Below are positions 23,764-36,968 of a DNA stretch of 64,000 nt, piece after piece. Numbering within the stretch: the first letter of the stretch is position 1; each line of letters starts with the position of its first letter. The translations under genes were made by a program, and so were the position numbers. The DNA is from Paragordius varius. Taxonomy: Eukaryota > Nematomorpha. The DNA is taken from NCBI GenBank assembly GCA_964247055.1, contig OZ176055.1, forward strand, positions 4,526,001-4,590,000. The letters run 5' to 3'. Under the pieces are notes generated by a model. That model was not told the DNA's origin. It worked only from the letters and a program-made list of their open reading frames with translations, and searched no databases.

Positions 23764-25026
23764 CTCTGTGTGCAAAAAAGAGGGTCATTTTGATTTAACG
23801 AAAAATTTTTTTTCATGAGATAGCTTATAACGAGCGAATTCATTTCCCGCATTTTTTTTTATTTGTTAACAACCTAGTTTTTGATATAATCAGAGAAAAT
23901 CATAATTGGGCAAAAAGTGAAAATTATGGATAATTAAGGATAATTTAAAAAATAATGATAAAAGTTGAGATATTATGATTGAATATCATTTTAGGGGATA
24001 TTTTCTTTAAATAAATAGCTTAAAATCTAGAAATAGGGTTTCTATAAAATCTCAAATTAAAGATGGCGTTTTTCTTTTAAAAGACTTAAAAGTCTTTTTT
24101 TATGAAACTATAATAAAATAATTTTTTTAATTATTTACTAGCTAAACTCACCATTAAAATCTTAACATTCATATTTTATTCAGTAAAAAAAAAACTTCTA
24201 TACCAAAATAAAACTAAGAAATATAGTTTTTTATTTTTTCAAATTTTTTTGTCATCTGGTTTATGAATGTATAAAAAGTTTAAACTGTTTTATTTTGGAA
24301 TATTAGATTGAAAATTATAAAGTATATAATTTATGCATAATATCATTTAAAAGTAGTGGAATATCAACCGACAATCTGTATAAATTCCTTTAACAAGTTT
24401 GTATAAAGACAAATTAATATTTTTTCTGGGATATATACGGACATTTGGTAGGATATCTGCTACTTTGAAATCTTATTATATACTTTATAACTCCCACTCA
24501 TGTAAGATTCCAAAACAAAACAATTTAAATTTTTATACACTCATAAACCAGATGACAAAAAAATGAAAAAATAAAAAACAATATTTCTTAGTTTTATTTT
24601 GATATAGAAGTTTTTTTACTGAATAAAATATGAATGTTAAGATTTTAATGGTGAGTTTAGCTAGTAAATAATTTAAAAAAATTATTCTATGGTTTCATAA
24701 AATTTCTGACTTTTAAGTGTGTTAAAAGAAAAACGCCATCTTAACTGAGATTTTATAGAAACCCTATTTATATGATTTTAGGCTATTTTATAGAAATATC
24801 TCCTAAAATGATAATCAATCATAATATCTCAACTTTTATCATTATTTTTTGAATTATCCTTAATTATCCATAATTTTCACTTTTTGCCCGATTATGATTT
24901 TCTCTGATTATTTCAAAAACTAGGTTGTTAACAAATAAAAATAAATGTGGGACATGAATTCGCTCGTTATAAGCCATCTCATTAAAAAAAAATGTTTCGT
25001 TAAAAATTTTTTTGCACACAGTGTGT
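23764..25026. mobile_element. 1.26 kb palindromic element
   Basis: Left end CTCTGTGTGCAAAAAAGAGGG; the right end, read inward, is CACTGTGTGCAAAAAAATT, flanked by TA-rich sequence. The arms are inverted copies of about 550 bp: GAGATAGCTTATAACGAGCG, AACTAGGTTGTTAAC, GATGGCGTTTTTC and CATCTGGTTTATGA on one side have their complements on the other. The centre lies near 24330-24480. No coding sequence. A second copy begins at 63690. The TA flanks and the TGTGCAAAAAA end suggest a non-autonomous Tc1/mariner-type element. Confidence 0.8.
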
Positions 25027-27630
25027 ATATATATATATATATTACATAAACATTTTTTAACGATATAAATTATTTCCAACTCATATATTTTTATTAAGTG
25101 CCTCTTTCGATTATCCCAAAACCACAATTCCTAATATAGAAGCTAGACCAGACAAATCGCTAAATTGTACCGATTTTTATATTTGTGATATAAAATATTT
25201 TTTTGGAATTTAGTAGATGTTTATTTAAAAAGTTTATTTAAAATTTTAAAACCATAAAAAATAAAATTGTTTCTTTTAAATTTTTTCATCAGTCCACAAA
25301 ATATCTATAAATATATTTGTTTAACAACCAACATAACAACTGTAATGTTAGAAACAAAGAATTGTATTTTTCCTATCAATTTAACTTCTTCACAAAGTTA
25401 ACTAAAAATAATATTGGTTTATAAATCATAAATTTTTATGTTTATTGTGTTTTTATATGTATTTCATAATGTTTATCGTCTATTCAATACACTTGAATAA
25501 ATCGGATATTTGGCATCCAGTTTCACATTATTGAAAAGAATAACAATCCTCAAAAAAATTGGAAGAAATTTAAATATTCATTTTGTTTTGCGAGTTTGAA
25601 TTTTTTATCCATCTTTAACTTTTTTAAATTCGTGAGAAGGTATTTAAATATTTCATATTAATATTATAACATTTGAATCTATTTAAATACCAAGTAATCG
25701 ATAATTTTGTTTATTTTTTCACAATTAATTATTATATTTTAATGCTAAAAAAATCTGATAGAGTCAAATTTTGAATTTAATAATACGCCAAAAATAGACT
25801 TTTTTAACGCCCTTTTGCCTCCTTTTTTCGCAAAATAAACCTGACCTTTTTTGTGCAAGATTATTTTTTAATAATTAAAATAAAACTAACTGTTCAGTAT
25901 TGTTCGGTATTTTTTATATTTTTATGCCAATAGTTTAAAATTTTTAAGATGACATAGTTTATGTTAAATATTTTACTATTTTAGCCTCAAATTATAATAT
26001 TAGACCGGATATTAATTAAATTGTAAATAAGATAAATGTTTTTTATAATTTGGACATTTTTGCATTATTGATTACATATTATGTCTATATGGGCCAACTT
26101 TTTACAAAAAAATTGAGAATCGGTTATTAGAATTCTATTCATTGACAACGTTATGATGTAGGAAGCGCAATTACAAATAAAAACATTTGAGTTTAATTTA
26201 GTTAATAATTTCAAGGCAAATGTATAAACAACAAATGATTCATTCGCAATATAAAAAGTTGGAATATTTAACATTATCAATATAAATCAATAGATAGATG
26301 TGTGATTATGAATATTTAATATGAACTTTGATGTTAAATTCATTTTACGTGTATACGAAAATATGTCATTAATCAAATATTATAATACTATTTCCGTCAA
26401 AAAAGTAAAGCGAACAAAAATAATGATGGGACCAATCTCATTACCCAATATTTTGAATAATTATGCATGTAACAACATGCATTTTAGTTATAAAACCGGG
26501 TTTAGCTGGTTCAAAAAAGTTTTTTTTACATTTTTTTATGTTTCATTTTATTTTTATTTTTTAAAAAACTCCTAACATTTTGCCAATTCATACAGGTTAG
26601 TGATATACTTTATAGCATATATTTGTAAAAAAGGAGAAACAAAATTTTTATCTTATAGCCATAAAAGTATATTGATTTCACAAAATATAAAATACTTAAC
26701 TCTATTAACATTAATCTGTTATTATTTATATTTTGTTGGATATTATTAATCTTAATTTTGCATGAGTTAGTTCTGGTTTTGTATATTGACCATAATGCCC
26801 CGAAAAGAACAAGTGAAAAATGCTAAAAACTAATTCGTGCTGGCTTATAGGTTTAATCTAAATAAATAATTTTAAAATTGTCCAGCCGGCATAAAAAGCT
26901 ATTAATATATTATTGAAACTATCGAACCGAATTGCATTCAGAGACGGTACTGGTTATTATTTTTGAGCTGTCCAAAACCAACTATGTAACATACATTAAA
27001 ATAAATAAAAAATATATCGTGCCAATTAAGTATTGTAGCGATGGCCAATATCGTTCTTCAAATCAGAGTAAACTCTTGGAAATCAATTAAAAGACTTTTT
27101 AGCGGAAGAAAAATCAAATTAATTATAATTTTCAAAAAAACTAAAACAATTAAAATGAAATAAAAATTAAAAAAATTTATCTTGTTTATGTGTTATTTTG
27201 CAAGACCAGGCAAATTTTATTATTGTTTCATGTTTATATTATTTTATTGTGCCTACTATATACTGCCTATTACGCAAATATTGTAAATTTATTACAGTAG
27301 TGTATGTTAAAAACAACAAATGATTATGATTAAATAATTTTATTTCTATTATCTAACATTAATTTTGTTTATATAAAGACAAACTTGGTTTTTTACCACA
27401 CGCTACTGTATTATTGTATAGTTTGTGTTAAAGGCTATTTAGCTTTTAGTTTTATTTCTTTCTGCATAAAAATATTAACACACGCACATTTATTTACACC
27501 ATTCGTTTTATTAATTAACCCCTAACGAAAAAAACTCATCATTTTTTCTATCTATTTTGTAATCTATCAATTTTATCCTATGAAATAATATTTCAATATC
27601 AATATAGCCCCGAAAAAATAGACATTCAAA
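25027..27630. other. AT-rich interval upstream of Lasp
   Basis: No exon, RNA gene or recognisable repeat found. The modest open frames at 26065-26280 (-) and 26321-26575 (+) have the composition of AT-rich noise (Ile/Asn/Phe/Lys) and no family resemblance. Confidence 0.5.
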
Positions 27631-30407
27631 ATGAGCAACCAATGTGCCCGATGTGAAAAAACTGTGTATCCCATGGAGGAGATTAGAGCTCTAGACAAGG
27701 TTTTCATGAATATCTTATAATTATTTTTTTAGGAATATATTTTCAGAAATTTCCATAATAATATAATGTAAGTTAAACAGTGTCTCTTTTCCCCGCTTTC
27801 AATAACACCTTTTTATGAAAAAATTGGCTGGCGTGTTAAATATTTAATCCTAACATCTACCTTGACCCAAATTTTTGAATGGTCAAATTATACATTTTTA
27901 ACCAATTTTTTTCGGGATTACCTCTTTAAATAAGACATTTAGAAAACAAATTATTACTGTATTGTAAAACAGAAGAAGTATAGTGGTGCTTTTCTGGGTT
28001 TTAGGAATGTATTTTTTGATTTTGGACAAGAGTTTTAATTTTAGATGAAAATTGATTAATAACCCGTATATAAATTAATAAATTATGAGTATTGGCAGAT
28101 GTTAGTCGAAAGATGGATATGTTTTATGATGACTTTATTAATAGAAAATAAAATCTGTTTTTTTCCTATCGCCATATGTCAAATCCAATCACGTGGTAGG
28201 GCGACTAAATTTAATTTTTAGTTTAATAAGCTAATGGGTTTAGGTAAATTGGACTTTTAATATGACATATTAAGCAACACTTTTTTGATAAATTATATAC
28301 TAATCTATGAAAAGTGTTTAAGCCCCATCACTATTTTTTTGATTTAAACTTATAATTTTATTAATAAGGACTAATTTCAATAATAAGTGTCCAAATTACG
28401 ACATAAACTCAACGGTATAATATATCATTTACAATAATGAAAGTTTTAATAAATACAACACTTTTAAAAAAAATAGTTATAATAATTTAAACATTCTCAA
28501 CATTTTTTGCCAAATATAATAATTGTCATCAAACCAATTTATCATTCATTATATGCATATTACAATAAGTTTAAAATTTGGATAGCCTTAAATGAAAAAT
28601 TGTGTCATTGTCTTAATTGTAACTAAAACAGTCTTTTTGCGAGCTAAGTATTAATTCCAATATGTAATTCAATATTTCAAATATAAATTATGTTAAACAA
28701 TTTCAATAGGTGTATCATAAGGGATGTTTTCGATGCACAGAATGCGGAAATTTATTGAACCTCAAAAACTACAAAGGCTACGGCAAACTGCCATATTGTC
28801 CAACGTATATTTTAATACATCATTTAAATTTCCGTCAAAGCCAAATCACCAATTATATATATAATTATTTTTTTAAACATCATTAGACATTATCCCAAAG
28901 ACAAGTTTTCATCGGTTATGGACCCAACAACCGTAACAGCCTTACAGAATACGAAAATGCAAAGCACTGTATAAATTAACATAATTTAACATATAATTTT
29001 CAGAAAGATGTGGACCATATTAATAACTTTTTTCATAATTTATGATGGCATTAAAATAGCTCTGTGTTAAAATAGTTTTTTCATTGATTTTGTCAGTGGA
29101 TTTTGTTTTTTATTACGAGGTTTCGCAAAATATTATTTTTACGGACAAAATTTTAAGAAAAAATAATTACTTTTATGTACAATTAAATGGTATAGTAAGT
29201 ATAAACACTGATGATACATATATCCCTTTGAAATATTATACGACTCCGATAGTTTTTCCCATTATGTCTTTATCCCCAATAATGCTTAAGAATTTAACCT
29301 TCATACAATTTTGGGCTCAAAATGTCCATCATCGCATTTAGTTTTCTATCGGTGCAAACGGAAATTAAACACTGTGATAAGTGGTATCTTTGCATAACTT
29401 ATTTTTAGGATTCAATAAAACGGCCAACATAACATGTCATGATTAAAAATATTATAATATATATTTTTATTATTTCATTTCAAATAGCTTTGATTTTAAA
29501 GTAGCCAGGCATCCAAGCAAAATTGTATTTAATAAATAACAAACATTGTTCATAAATTACCAATTTTGTCATAAGGGTTTTGATAATGTATAATTATGGA
29601 CAATTAGTTGATATTTAAAAATTTTAATTAAATTATTTCCATCTCAGATACCAAACAAGTCAATCATATATTTTCATTAAAATAACAAGTTGTCAATGCA
29701 AAAATTATACACTCTTATATAGTCAATGATAAATTTAAAATAACCTGAAAAACCTTATTAAAACTGTCATGTGATTTATAATGCTTTATTTATCTTAATA
29801 AAAATTTCATTTTTGCATTTTTAGCTCCCTTTATAATCCATAATATAATGTTATTAAAGTTAATTAACATATTTTTAGGTAATTTCATTCACAAACAAAT
29901 ATAATATTTGATAAATTCTTGAAAACAGCTTAATTAAACCATTATTTCTTTGATGCAAGTGACTGACCACCAATCAATATTAAAACCTAATGGTTTTCTT
30001 CTTTTCCTTAAAATAATGTTGAACTCAAAATATGGCACACTCTATCAATCATATAAATTATAATTAGTCGAATACGAAATTTATTCATTTCCTTTATGTA
30101 AATTTATTTTATTATATATGCAATTATATTTCAGCTAAAATTATATAAATTTATTATGATATTTCGATTACTACAAGTAATCTTTGTCAAACGTAAAAAA
30201 TAAAATTAAAATATAAACTAAAATTTAAATTATAAAGTAAAAATTTATTTAAACCTTTTTATGATTTTTCACATTTTGATTCTGACACAACAGGTAAACT
30301 ACCATGCGGGATATGAAAGACAAAAAGGAACTGGGGCCGGCGGTGTCCCTCATCACGGCGCTGCTGGAGAAGGAGGCGCGGCCCCAGAAACAGCTGCCGC
30401 TGAATAA
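27631..30407 (+). CDS. Lasp: Lasp-type LIM/nebulin-repeat protein, short form without SH3
   Basis: Exons 27631-27699, 28710-28804, 28887-28968 and 30294-30407 give 119 residues. One LIM domain has all eight zinc ligands (C5, C8, H26, C29, C32, C35, C53, H56) in the Lasp setting [16 protein letters not shown]. One nebulin-like stretch follows ([22 protein letters not shown]). Lasp binds F-actin and scaffolds adhesion and muscle structures. Other animals have a second nebulin repeat and a C-terminal SH3 domain (about 260 residues). Here exon 4 instead reads a Gly/Ala/His/Pro tail to TAA at 30405, and an AATAAA overlaps that stop. It may be a short isoform; no SH3 exon was found up to 38 kb. The last 75 bases of exon 4 are strikingly GC-rich. 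Confidence 0.85.
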
Positions 30408-32639
30408 AGGTTCCCTATTCCTCATTCATTCAACAGTCAAAACAACTAACTCATTTTCATGATGCTTCTCCACAGATCAAAAAACAATTTTCTATTTCAT
30501 TTCATTTTCATTTTTGCCAACTATTAAATAATGTATCTTATAAAAAATTATGATATTATCACATAATACTTTTTTTGGTTTAAAACTCTATCTAGATTTT
30601 TAAATTATTTTATGGAAAGCGAGAGACATGAGCCATGTCAAACATCATATTTTATCAATCGAGAATGTGATATAATACAACAAATTTATGGTTCTTTCAA
30701 TATTGTATAAATATTAACCAAAGATTGATTTAGCTTATTTTTTTTCCGTTACAATTAATATAAATTTGTCTTGGCAATTAACATTGAATCTTTGCAAATT
30801 GATTATAATTATTTATATGCAATCTGTACATCTTTGAGTCATAATTTAACAAATATTTTTTATTTTATAATTATTAAATATCTTATTTATTGTGAAATCA
30901 TTCATAATTTGTATAATAATCATCAAAAACTTATCCAACTAAAAATAAAAATACAAAAATTGGATCTATCTATCTTCTTCATGATGTAAAAAATATAAAA
31001 TAAAATTTATGAGATGCAACAATATAAATTATTTATAACAATTCGAATCTTTTTTGATATCAAATTTTTTTCTTGACCTTGAATGTAATATATAAATATA
31101 TGTTATTGGAAATCGATTAATGTGGAAAAATGAATCAAAAATTTAAGCGTCCACACATCCCTAATTTTAATTAAAGATTGTTTATACCCTGGCTGTTATT
31201 TTGTTTGCCGATATTTTTACAACGATTCTAACAAAAATATGTTTTACAAATAATTAGTAATTTTAAAATTTCGAATAAACACTAAATATTTGGTATTTAT
31301 TTATTTATTGGATCTGAAAATTACAATAGACAATAATGCATGGCTTGAAAAAAAAATTTATTTAACTTTGACGCAAATTACCTTTTTAGTATGACATTAT
31401 GGCATAAATTATTAGTCCGTCACTTTGTGAGGTAGTTTTGTGATGCCATTCAATTATCTCAAAAATAACTATGATATTGGTTAAAAATATGGCAGATGAT
31501 CTCGTAGTCGCATAAGTGTAAAACTTTAAAAAGGCCTTATTTCAAACATTTATATCTTTTTGGTAAATTCACAAATAAAATTGCAAAAATTTTTTTTAAC
31601 ATTTAAACGATCTTTACGCAGTAATGGATTATGTTTAGAGTATTTTGGTTGATTACACAGTGAAGTTGATCGTTGGGTAAAAAGTATCCTGATGAAATAT
31701 AAATAAGGGCCTTAATGTCATTAAGAAAATATATACACTTTTAAATACTGCTAAATTTTAACATCATAAAAAGCTTTTTCCGAAAAAATGGAAATTTTGC
31801 TTAAAAATTGGATTTATAGAAAAAATTTATCGAAACCTACTCTTAATATCATGATGAAATAGGTATAAAGAGGCTTTAAGATATTATAACACTTTTTCTA
31901 TAAAATTCGATAATGCTGAACATTTCTATCACCTAAATATTCATCTAACAATTGGTTCGTCTTAAAATCTTTATTTACAATCCAAATATAAAAAAGCAAA
32001 CAAACCATTAAATTAAAATTCTGAAGTGTTCAAAATGTTCATCATCAAATATGGGAGTGATATCTTTGAGCGTTGGTACATTTCCCTCATTACTCAAAAT
32101 AGAATTAAGGCTTCAACAAAATTTTGCTATATATTAGAACTTTTATAAATGGCAAAATTATGCATATATGTTTTTATCAGGCCATCTCTGCTATATTACG
32201 TTTATTAGACTAGATGATAAGGACAAAAAGTTTGGAACTTTTTTGAAAAAGCTTTGACCAAAATTTTAATTAACAAAGTATGAGCAAATTTTGACATGCT
32301 TTTATAGTGCGGTTACTACAAGAATCATTTTTAAATGACTCGTAAGGGCCAAAACAAAAAGTACCATGATATATATTTTCCCATGAGAATATGTATACAT
32401 AAGGTAACCAGATTTTTTGAAGGAAAAAGCGGGACAAATCTGAAAAGGGGGGGGGGTCATTGGGGGGATACAACCAAAAATTTTTATACAAAAAAATTAT
32501 TGTAATATTTATTTATTTTTAACACAAATACATTATAAATATAAAAAAATTTGTACCTCACAAGTTGTTTGTACCTTATTCAATAAATTTACATGTGCAC
32601 GAACAAAGGGTGAAGTAATTGTAATATTCTAGAAAAAAA
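30408..32639. other. Intergenic desert with a dispersed repeat copy
   Basis: No exon recognised. Around 32080-32410 lies a copy of a repeat with GCAAATTTTG, ACTCGTAAGGGCCAAAAC, AGTACCATGAT and GAGAATATGTAT, shared with copies near 37250, 54915 and 55845. At 32403-32450 is GGTAACCAGATTTTTTGAAG followed by a nine-G run, probably the edge of another repeat. Confidence 0.45.
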
Positions 32640-33310
32640 TAATAAAGACGAAATCATCACACATGGCGCTGGGTGATGCAAGAAGCGGCACGAAAAATAT
32701 TTTTAACAATTTAGCGAATAATCTTAATCAAAACATTATTGGCAGATACACAACGTTATTTAAACAGCTACTGATTTGTTACCCCTGGATGTGGAAAATA
32801 TAGATGTTAAAATGCTTGGATATTGTAGAACTGTTGGTAAGCTCTTTTGCCAGCCATTGAAATATTTATAAAAATGTGATCTCCCAGAATCCTATTTTTT
32901 ATCACAGGACAAAGGTCAAAATTCCAAGTCATAAAAGGTTAGAAAATAATTTTATACCATTACCTAATCGCAATATTATAAAGCATCCAGAAAAACAAGG
33001 CTCAATGAATATCCAGAATATAAAAATGTTTTATACAAACAGAAACGATAATTTGAAAGACAAGACGGTGCACAATGACACTTTTTTATGAAGTCTCATT
33101 ATTAAATAAATATATTGAATGAAAACTTATATTATGGACAACAGAAAAAAATACGTAGGATAGAAATGGTTAAAATAATCATTTTTAAACAAATTATGTT
33201 CCATGCAATAATATTTTAATTGTAGAATTTGCATTATCTTTACCTGAACCACTGCTATTGAACGCGTTTTTCCACAGTAAGTTATAGGTAAGGACACGGA
33301 ATCAAATTCA
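32640..33310 (+). mobile_element. Deleted hAT transposase relic, plus strand
   Basis: Shares AAAAATATTTTTAACAATTT, TCTTAATCAAAACATTATTGG, TTACCCCTGGATGTGGAAAAT, TTGGATATTGTA and, near 33261, AACGCGTTTTTCCACAGTAA with the minus-strand hAT copy next door. Large internal stretches are missing. The two copies are arranged tail to tail. Confidence 0.65.
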
Positions 33311-33429
33311 AATGTTGAATAAAAGCCATTTTATGTGTTCAAATATAATTTGACAAATAGACTTATACAATATTTTAAGTAATTTTGTTTATTTTTCAAC
33401 ACAAATAAAGAAAATATTTAATTGGTATA

Positions 33430-35250
33430 TTTTTTGTTTGAGTGAATGCGTTTTAGCAGATTGTCATCATTTTTTAAAATATTGTAGAAGTCTTCACAAG
33501 AATTTGTCAAATTATATTTGACAGATAAAACGGCCTTTAAAGTTTCAACATTTAAATTTGATTTTTCCGATGTCCACACCTGATTTACTGTGGAAAAACG
33601 CGCTCAGTAGCAGCGTTGGTTCCAGGTAAAGAGTGCGAATTCCACAATTTTTAAAATATTAATGTATGTAATATAGTTGGCTTCAAAATGCTGAAATATT
33701 TCCAACTATTTCTTTTCTACTGTATATTTTTCTTTTGTCCATAATTTAAGTTTTTCATTATTAACATATCTTTTAACTAATGATACTTCAGAAAAAAAAA
33801 TCATTTTCTTACGGATTATTTGGGAGCATATATAATCAAATGATTTTTGAATATCGCACCAATTAAATTCTGATTTTAATGTTATCCAATGAAAATGATC
33901 AATTTCATTGAATTGCATCGTCCAGTCTTCCAAATAATCTTTACAGTTTGTATAAAACATTTTTATATGGTACAGGATATCTTGGTGATTTATTAAGCCT
34001 TGTTTTTCTAAATTATTTATTATATTGCGGATGGTTAATGGTATAAAATTATTTTCTAACCGTTCATTGGAATTTTAGGTTACTAACTTCATTGGCTACT
34101 TCGATTGCCGAAATTTTGTAACCTTCTATAAACTTATTAACATTTTGAAAGAAAGAAGCCTAATTATGTAAGAATTCTAACCATATTTTTAAAGAATCAC
34201 TTTCAAAAAACTTTTTTAAAGTTGTAGAACATTTGTCTTGTGATAAAAAAAGATTATAAAGGATCATACATTTTTTAAATTCTTTCGATAGCTGACATAA
34301 AAGCTAACCAACGAGTTTTACAATATCCAAACATTTTTTGATATTGAACTTCTGCATTTTCACAGAATTCTTTAAGCGTTTCAACGCGTACCGTGTATAT
34401 ATAAAAATAGGAATATATTTTAACAACTAAATTTTCCACATCTAGGGGTAACGAATCAGCAGCTGTTTGAATAGCGTTGTGTATTATATGCGCTGCACAC
34501 CCAACGCCAATAATGTTTTGATTAAGATTATCTGTTAATTTATGAAAAATATTTTTTGTTCCCCTCCTTGCTTTTCCACCAAAGTTCGTATTGGTGTTGT
34601 CAGCGCAATATGCGATAATTTTGTCTTTTAAATTATTTTTTTCTAGAATATGCATTATTGAAGTAAATATTATTTCGGAATTTTCACCGGGTAGGGAAAT
34701 TAAATCTAAAATTTTAATTTTTACTCCGGTTTCTGAATCAAAATATCTTATCAAAGTGGGAAATAATTTTGTTTCATGGTGATTTGATGCATCAGAGTAT
34801 AGGGATAAGGAATTAATTTTTAGCAAATCCTTTTGTATTTCAGAAAATGCATCGAAAGGACATTGCACACAATGGCTTCAGCCTTTGTGCGGGCACATGT
34901 AAATTTTATATGGAATAACGTGCGAATAACCTGGAGGTACAGTCCATATATCTAAAGGAATGATTGTGATTAACGGCGTAAAAAGATAACACGCCCTCAG
35001 CTAGTGCCAAATTCTTTTCTTCCTCTCCAAAAGCGGTTTTTCGAAAAAAATCGCTCATTTTGTAAGATGATGCCGCCATATCTAAACATTTTTTATGTTT
35101 CTATGTTTTTATATGCTTTGTAATATCATGCTTGCCGCCACGTGCTAGGGTGAGTTCCCCTCGCATATAAGACATTTAACAGATGATTTATTCTTCGTTT
35201 TTTTAAAAGGAAAATCTTTCATTAATTCATCGTTGAATTTAAAACCTCTT
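33430..35250 (-). mobile_element. hAT-family transposon with degraded transposase gene
   Basis: Minus strand, N to C order: a BED-like zinc finger (VKCLICEG, then GGKHDITKHIKT) near 35090-35200; MSDFFRKTAFGEEEKNLALAE near 35000-35060; a 197-residue open block at 34868-34275 (SLYSDASNHHETKLFPTLIR, CADNTNTNFGG, GVGCAAHIIHNAIQTA, FGYCKTRWLAF); another open block at 33960-33706; and the C-terminal hAT dimerisation region near 33640-33440 (SLPGTNAATERVFSTV, LNVETLKAVLSVKYNL). The reading frame is interrupted several times, so it cannot be an active source as it stands. Terminal repeats were not identified. Confidence 0.85.
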
Positions 35251-35320
35251 TTTGTGCTCATATATATAAACATTTAGTATAATAAATATTATATTACCTT
35301 AATTTTCTGGAATAAACGTG

Positions 35321-35388
35321 TAAGCTACCGATTTGTGGTATCCATTTGTCTTTTAAGCTACCGATTTGTGGTATTAATTTGGCTTTTT
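35321..35388. repeat. 33-bp direct tandem duplication
   Basis: TAAGCTACCGATTTGTGGTA occurs at 35321 and 35354, each followed by a similar T-rich end. Outside it, a longer direct repeat (TTAGTATAATAAATATTATA) occurs at about 35275 and 35429. These flank the 5' side of the hAT element and may mark its edge or a duplication during repair. Confidence 0.8.
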
Positions 35389-35509
35389 AATAATGTTGGC
35401 AAGTAATAAACCTAAAATATTAGTATAATAAATATTATATTACCTTTATAACATTACTGAACCGAAATATAATTGAAAAATTGTTAAAAAATACTTCGTA
35501 TTACCTATT

Positions 35510-35899
35510 CAGAGGCAAAACCCAAAGGTAAAAATATAGCCAACGTGACATGTGTGCATAAGCTAAATGTAAAAAAAATGCAAAATATACCACTTTCTCT
35601 GTTTATATCAATGTTAAATGTTATCATAATACAAAAGCAAACTTAATTTTAGGCTTAGAATCAAAAACACGATATTTTGCCAAAATGTTGTTAAATAAAA
35701 ATGGCGTATAAATAGTTTGATGGGGAAATTTTTCTCCAAAACTAAATTTTATTTAGATATTTTGGTTTATTTATATAATTTTTATTAGGATAGAAGCATA
35801 AATTCAAATTTAAATCGTTTCTTTCAGTAGTTTTTTAAAATCATCAATTTAAATATTGTCTAGGGTATTTAGATAACCGAATATAAATCGAAGTGTTAA
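35510..35899 (-). mobile_element. Truncated TTAA-type MITE, minus orientation
   Basis: The right edge ATCGAAGTGTTAA is the complement of the TTAACACTTCGAT end of the intact copies at 36409 and 50977. The body shares ACGTGACATGTGTGCATAAG and TAGGGTATTTAGATA. The other end is missing. Confidence 0.7.
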
Positions 35900-36408
35900 A
35901 AATATTATCAGTAAGTCTTATTCAATCTATTTTATTATAAAAAAACAATTTGTACAAAAAATAGAGTTTTGAACGCTTTTTTAACTGATATTTGCATATA
36001 CAGTATCGGGGGAGGTATATAACAACCTTATAAAATATATAAATACTGATAAAAATATGTATCAGGATTATCGTGGGGCCTTTGGCCATTACGAGTGATT
36101 TATGCATACTTTGTTCAAAAAATAATTTTTAGCAAAATTTGGTTGAAGCTTACTTTGAACTATTTGGCAATATGGAAACAGGTTTACCATGCTTTATGTT
36201 AAAAAGATTTTTTATATGATATGAAGATGCTAACCATTTTTATTGTTTTTAAATTTTAATTTAAAGGTTTGTTTATTTTCAAATTTTCTTGAATATCTGT
36301 AAAAAACACAAATTTGACAGAAGTTTGAAGACGAACGAATATTTTAATAAATTTGGAGGTGATAAAAAATGTTTAACATCATCGAATTATATAGAAAAAT
36401 TAATTTTA

Positions 36409-36968
36409 TTAACACTTCGATTCAAATTGGGGTTAAAATTAAATTTTTTAAAAAAATACTGAAGGAAACGGTCCCAATTTAAATTTATGCTTCTATCCTG
36501 ATAAATATTATATAAATATGCCAAAATATCTTGATAAAATGAAAAAAAAGTTCCATCTCAAACTACTTCGACGCCATATTTATTTTACAAAAATTTTGCA
36601 AAATATTGTCTTCAGTAAATTTTAAGGGTAAAACTAAAGCTTATTTTTTATATAAATTACATCTAACATTGATAGAAATAGAAAAAGCGGTTTATTTTGT
36701 ATTATTTTTTAATTTTACAATTTGACACATGTCACGTTGACTAAATTTTTACCTTTCAGTTTTAGCTCAAAATAAGTAATATCAAGTATTTTTGAATAAA
36801 ATTTTTTATATGTTTCGGTTTATTAATGTTATATAAGTGCAAAATTTTGCCATGGTTTTGATTGCTTCCATACTTTTGAAAGTATTTGATTTTAAACAGG
36901 CCTGGGGTATTCAACTACCCCAATTTGAATCGAAGGACTAAAATGAGTGTGTTGTATCCAAGTGTTAA
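36409..36968 (+). mobile_element. TTAA-flanked MITE, copy A
   Basis: Opens TTAACACTTCGATTCAAATT and closes with CCAATTTGAATCGAAGGACT, a short tail and AAGTGTTAA, giving TTAA on both sides. Target-site TTAA suggests mobilisation by a piggyBac-type transposase. No coding sequence. It is nested in another repeat family present at about 35950-37365. Confidence 0.8.

Noticed and set aside
35321-35388. CRISPR-like array
   Set aside because: Only two adjacent units without spacers, in a eukaryotic sequence.
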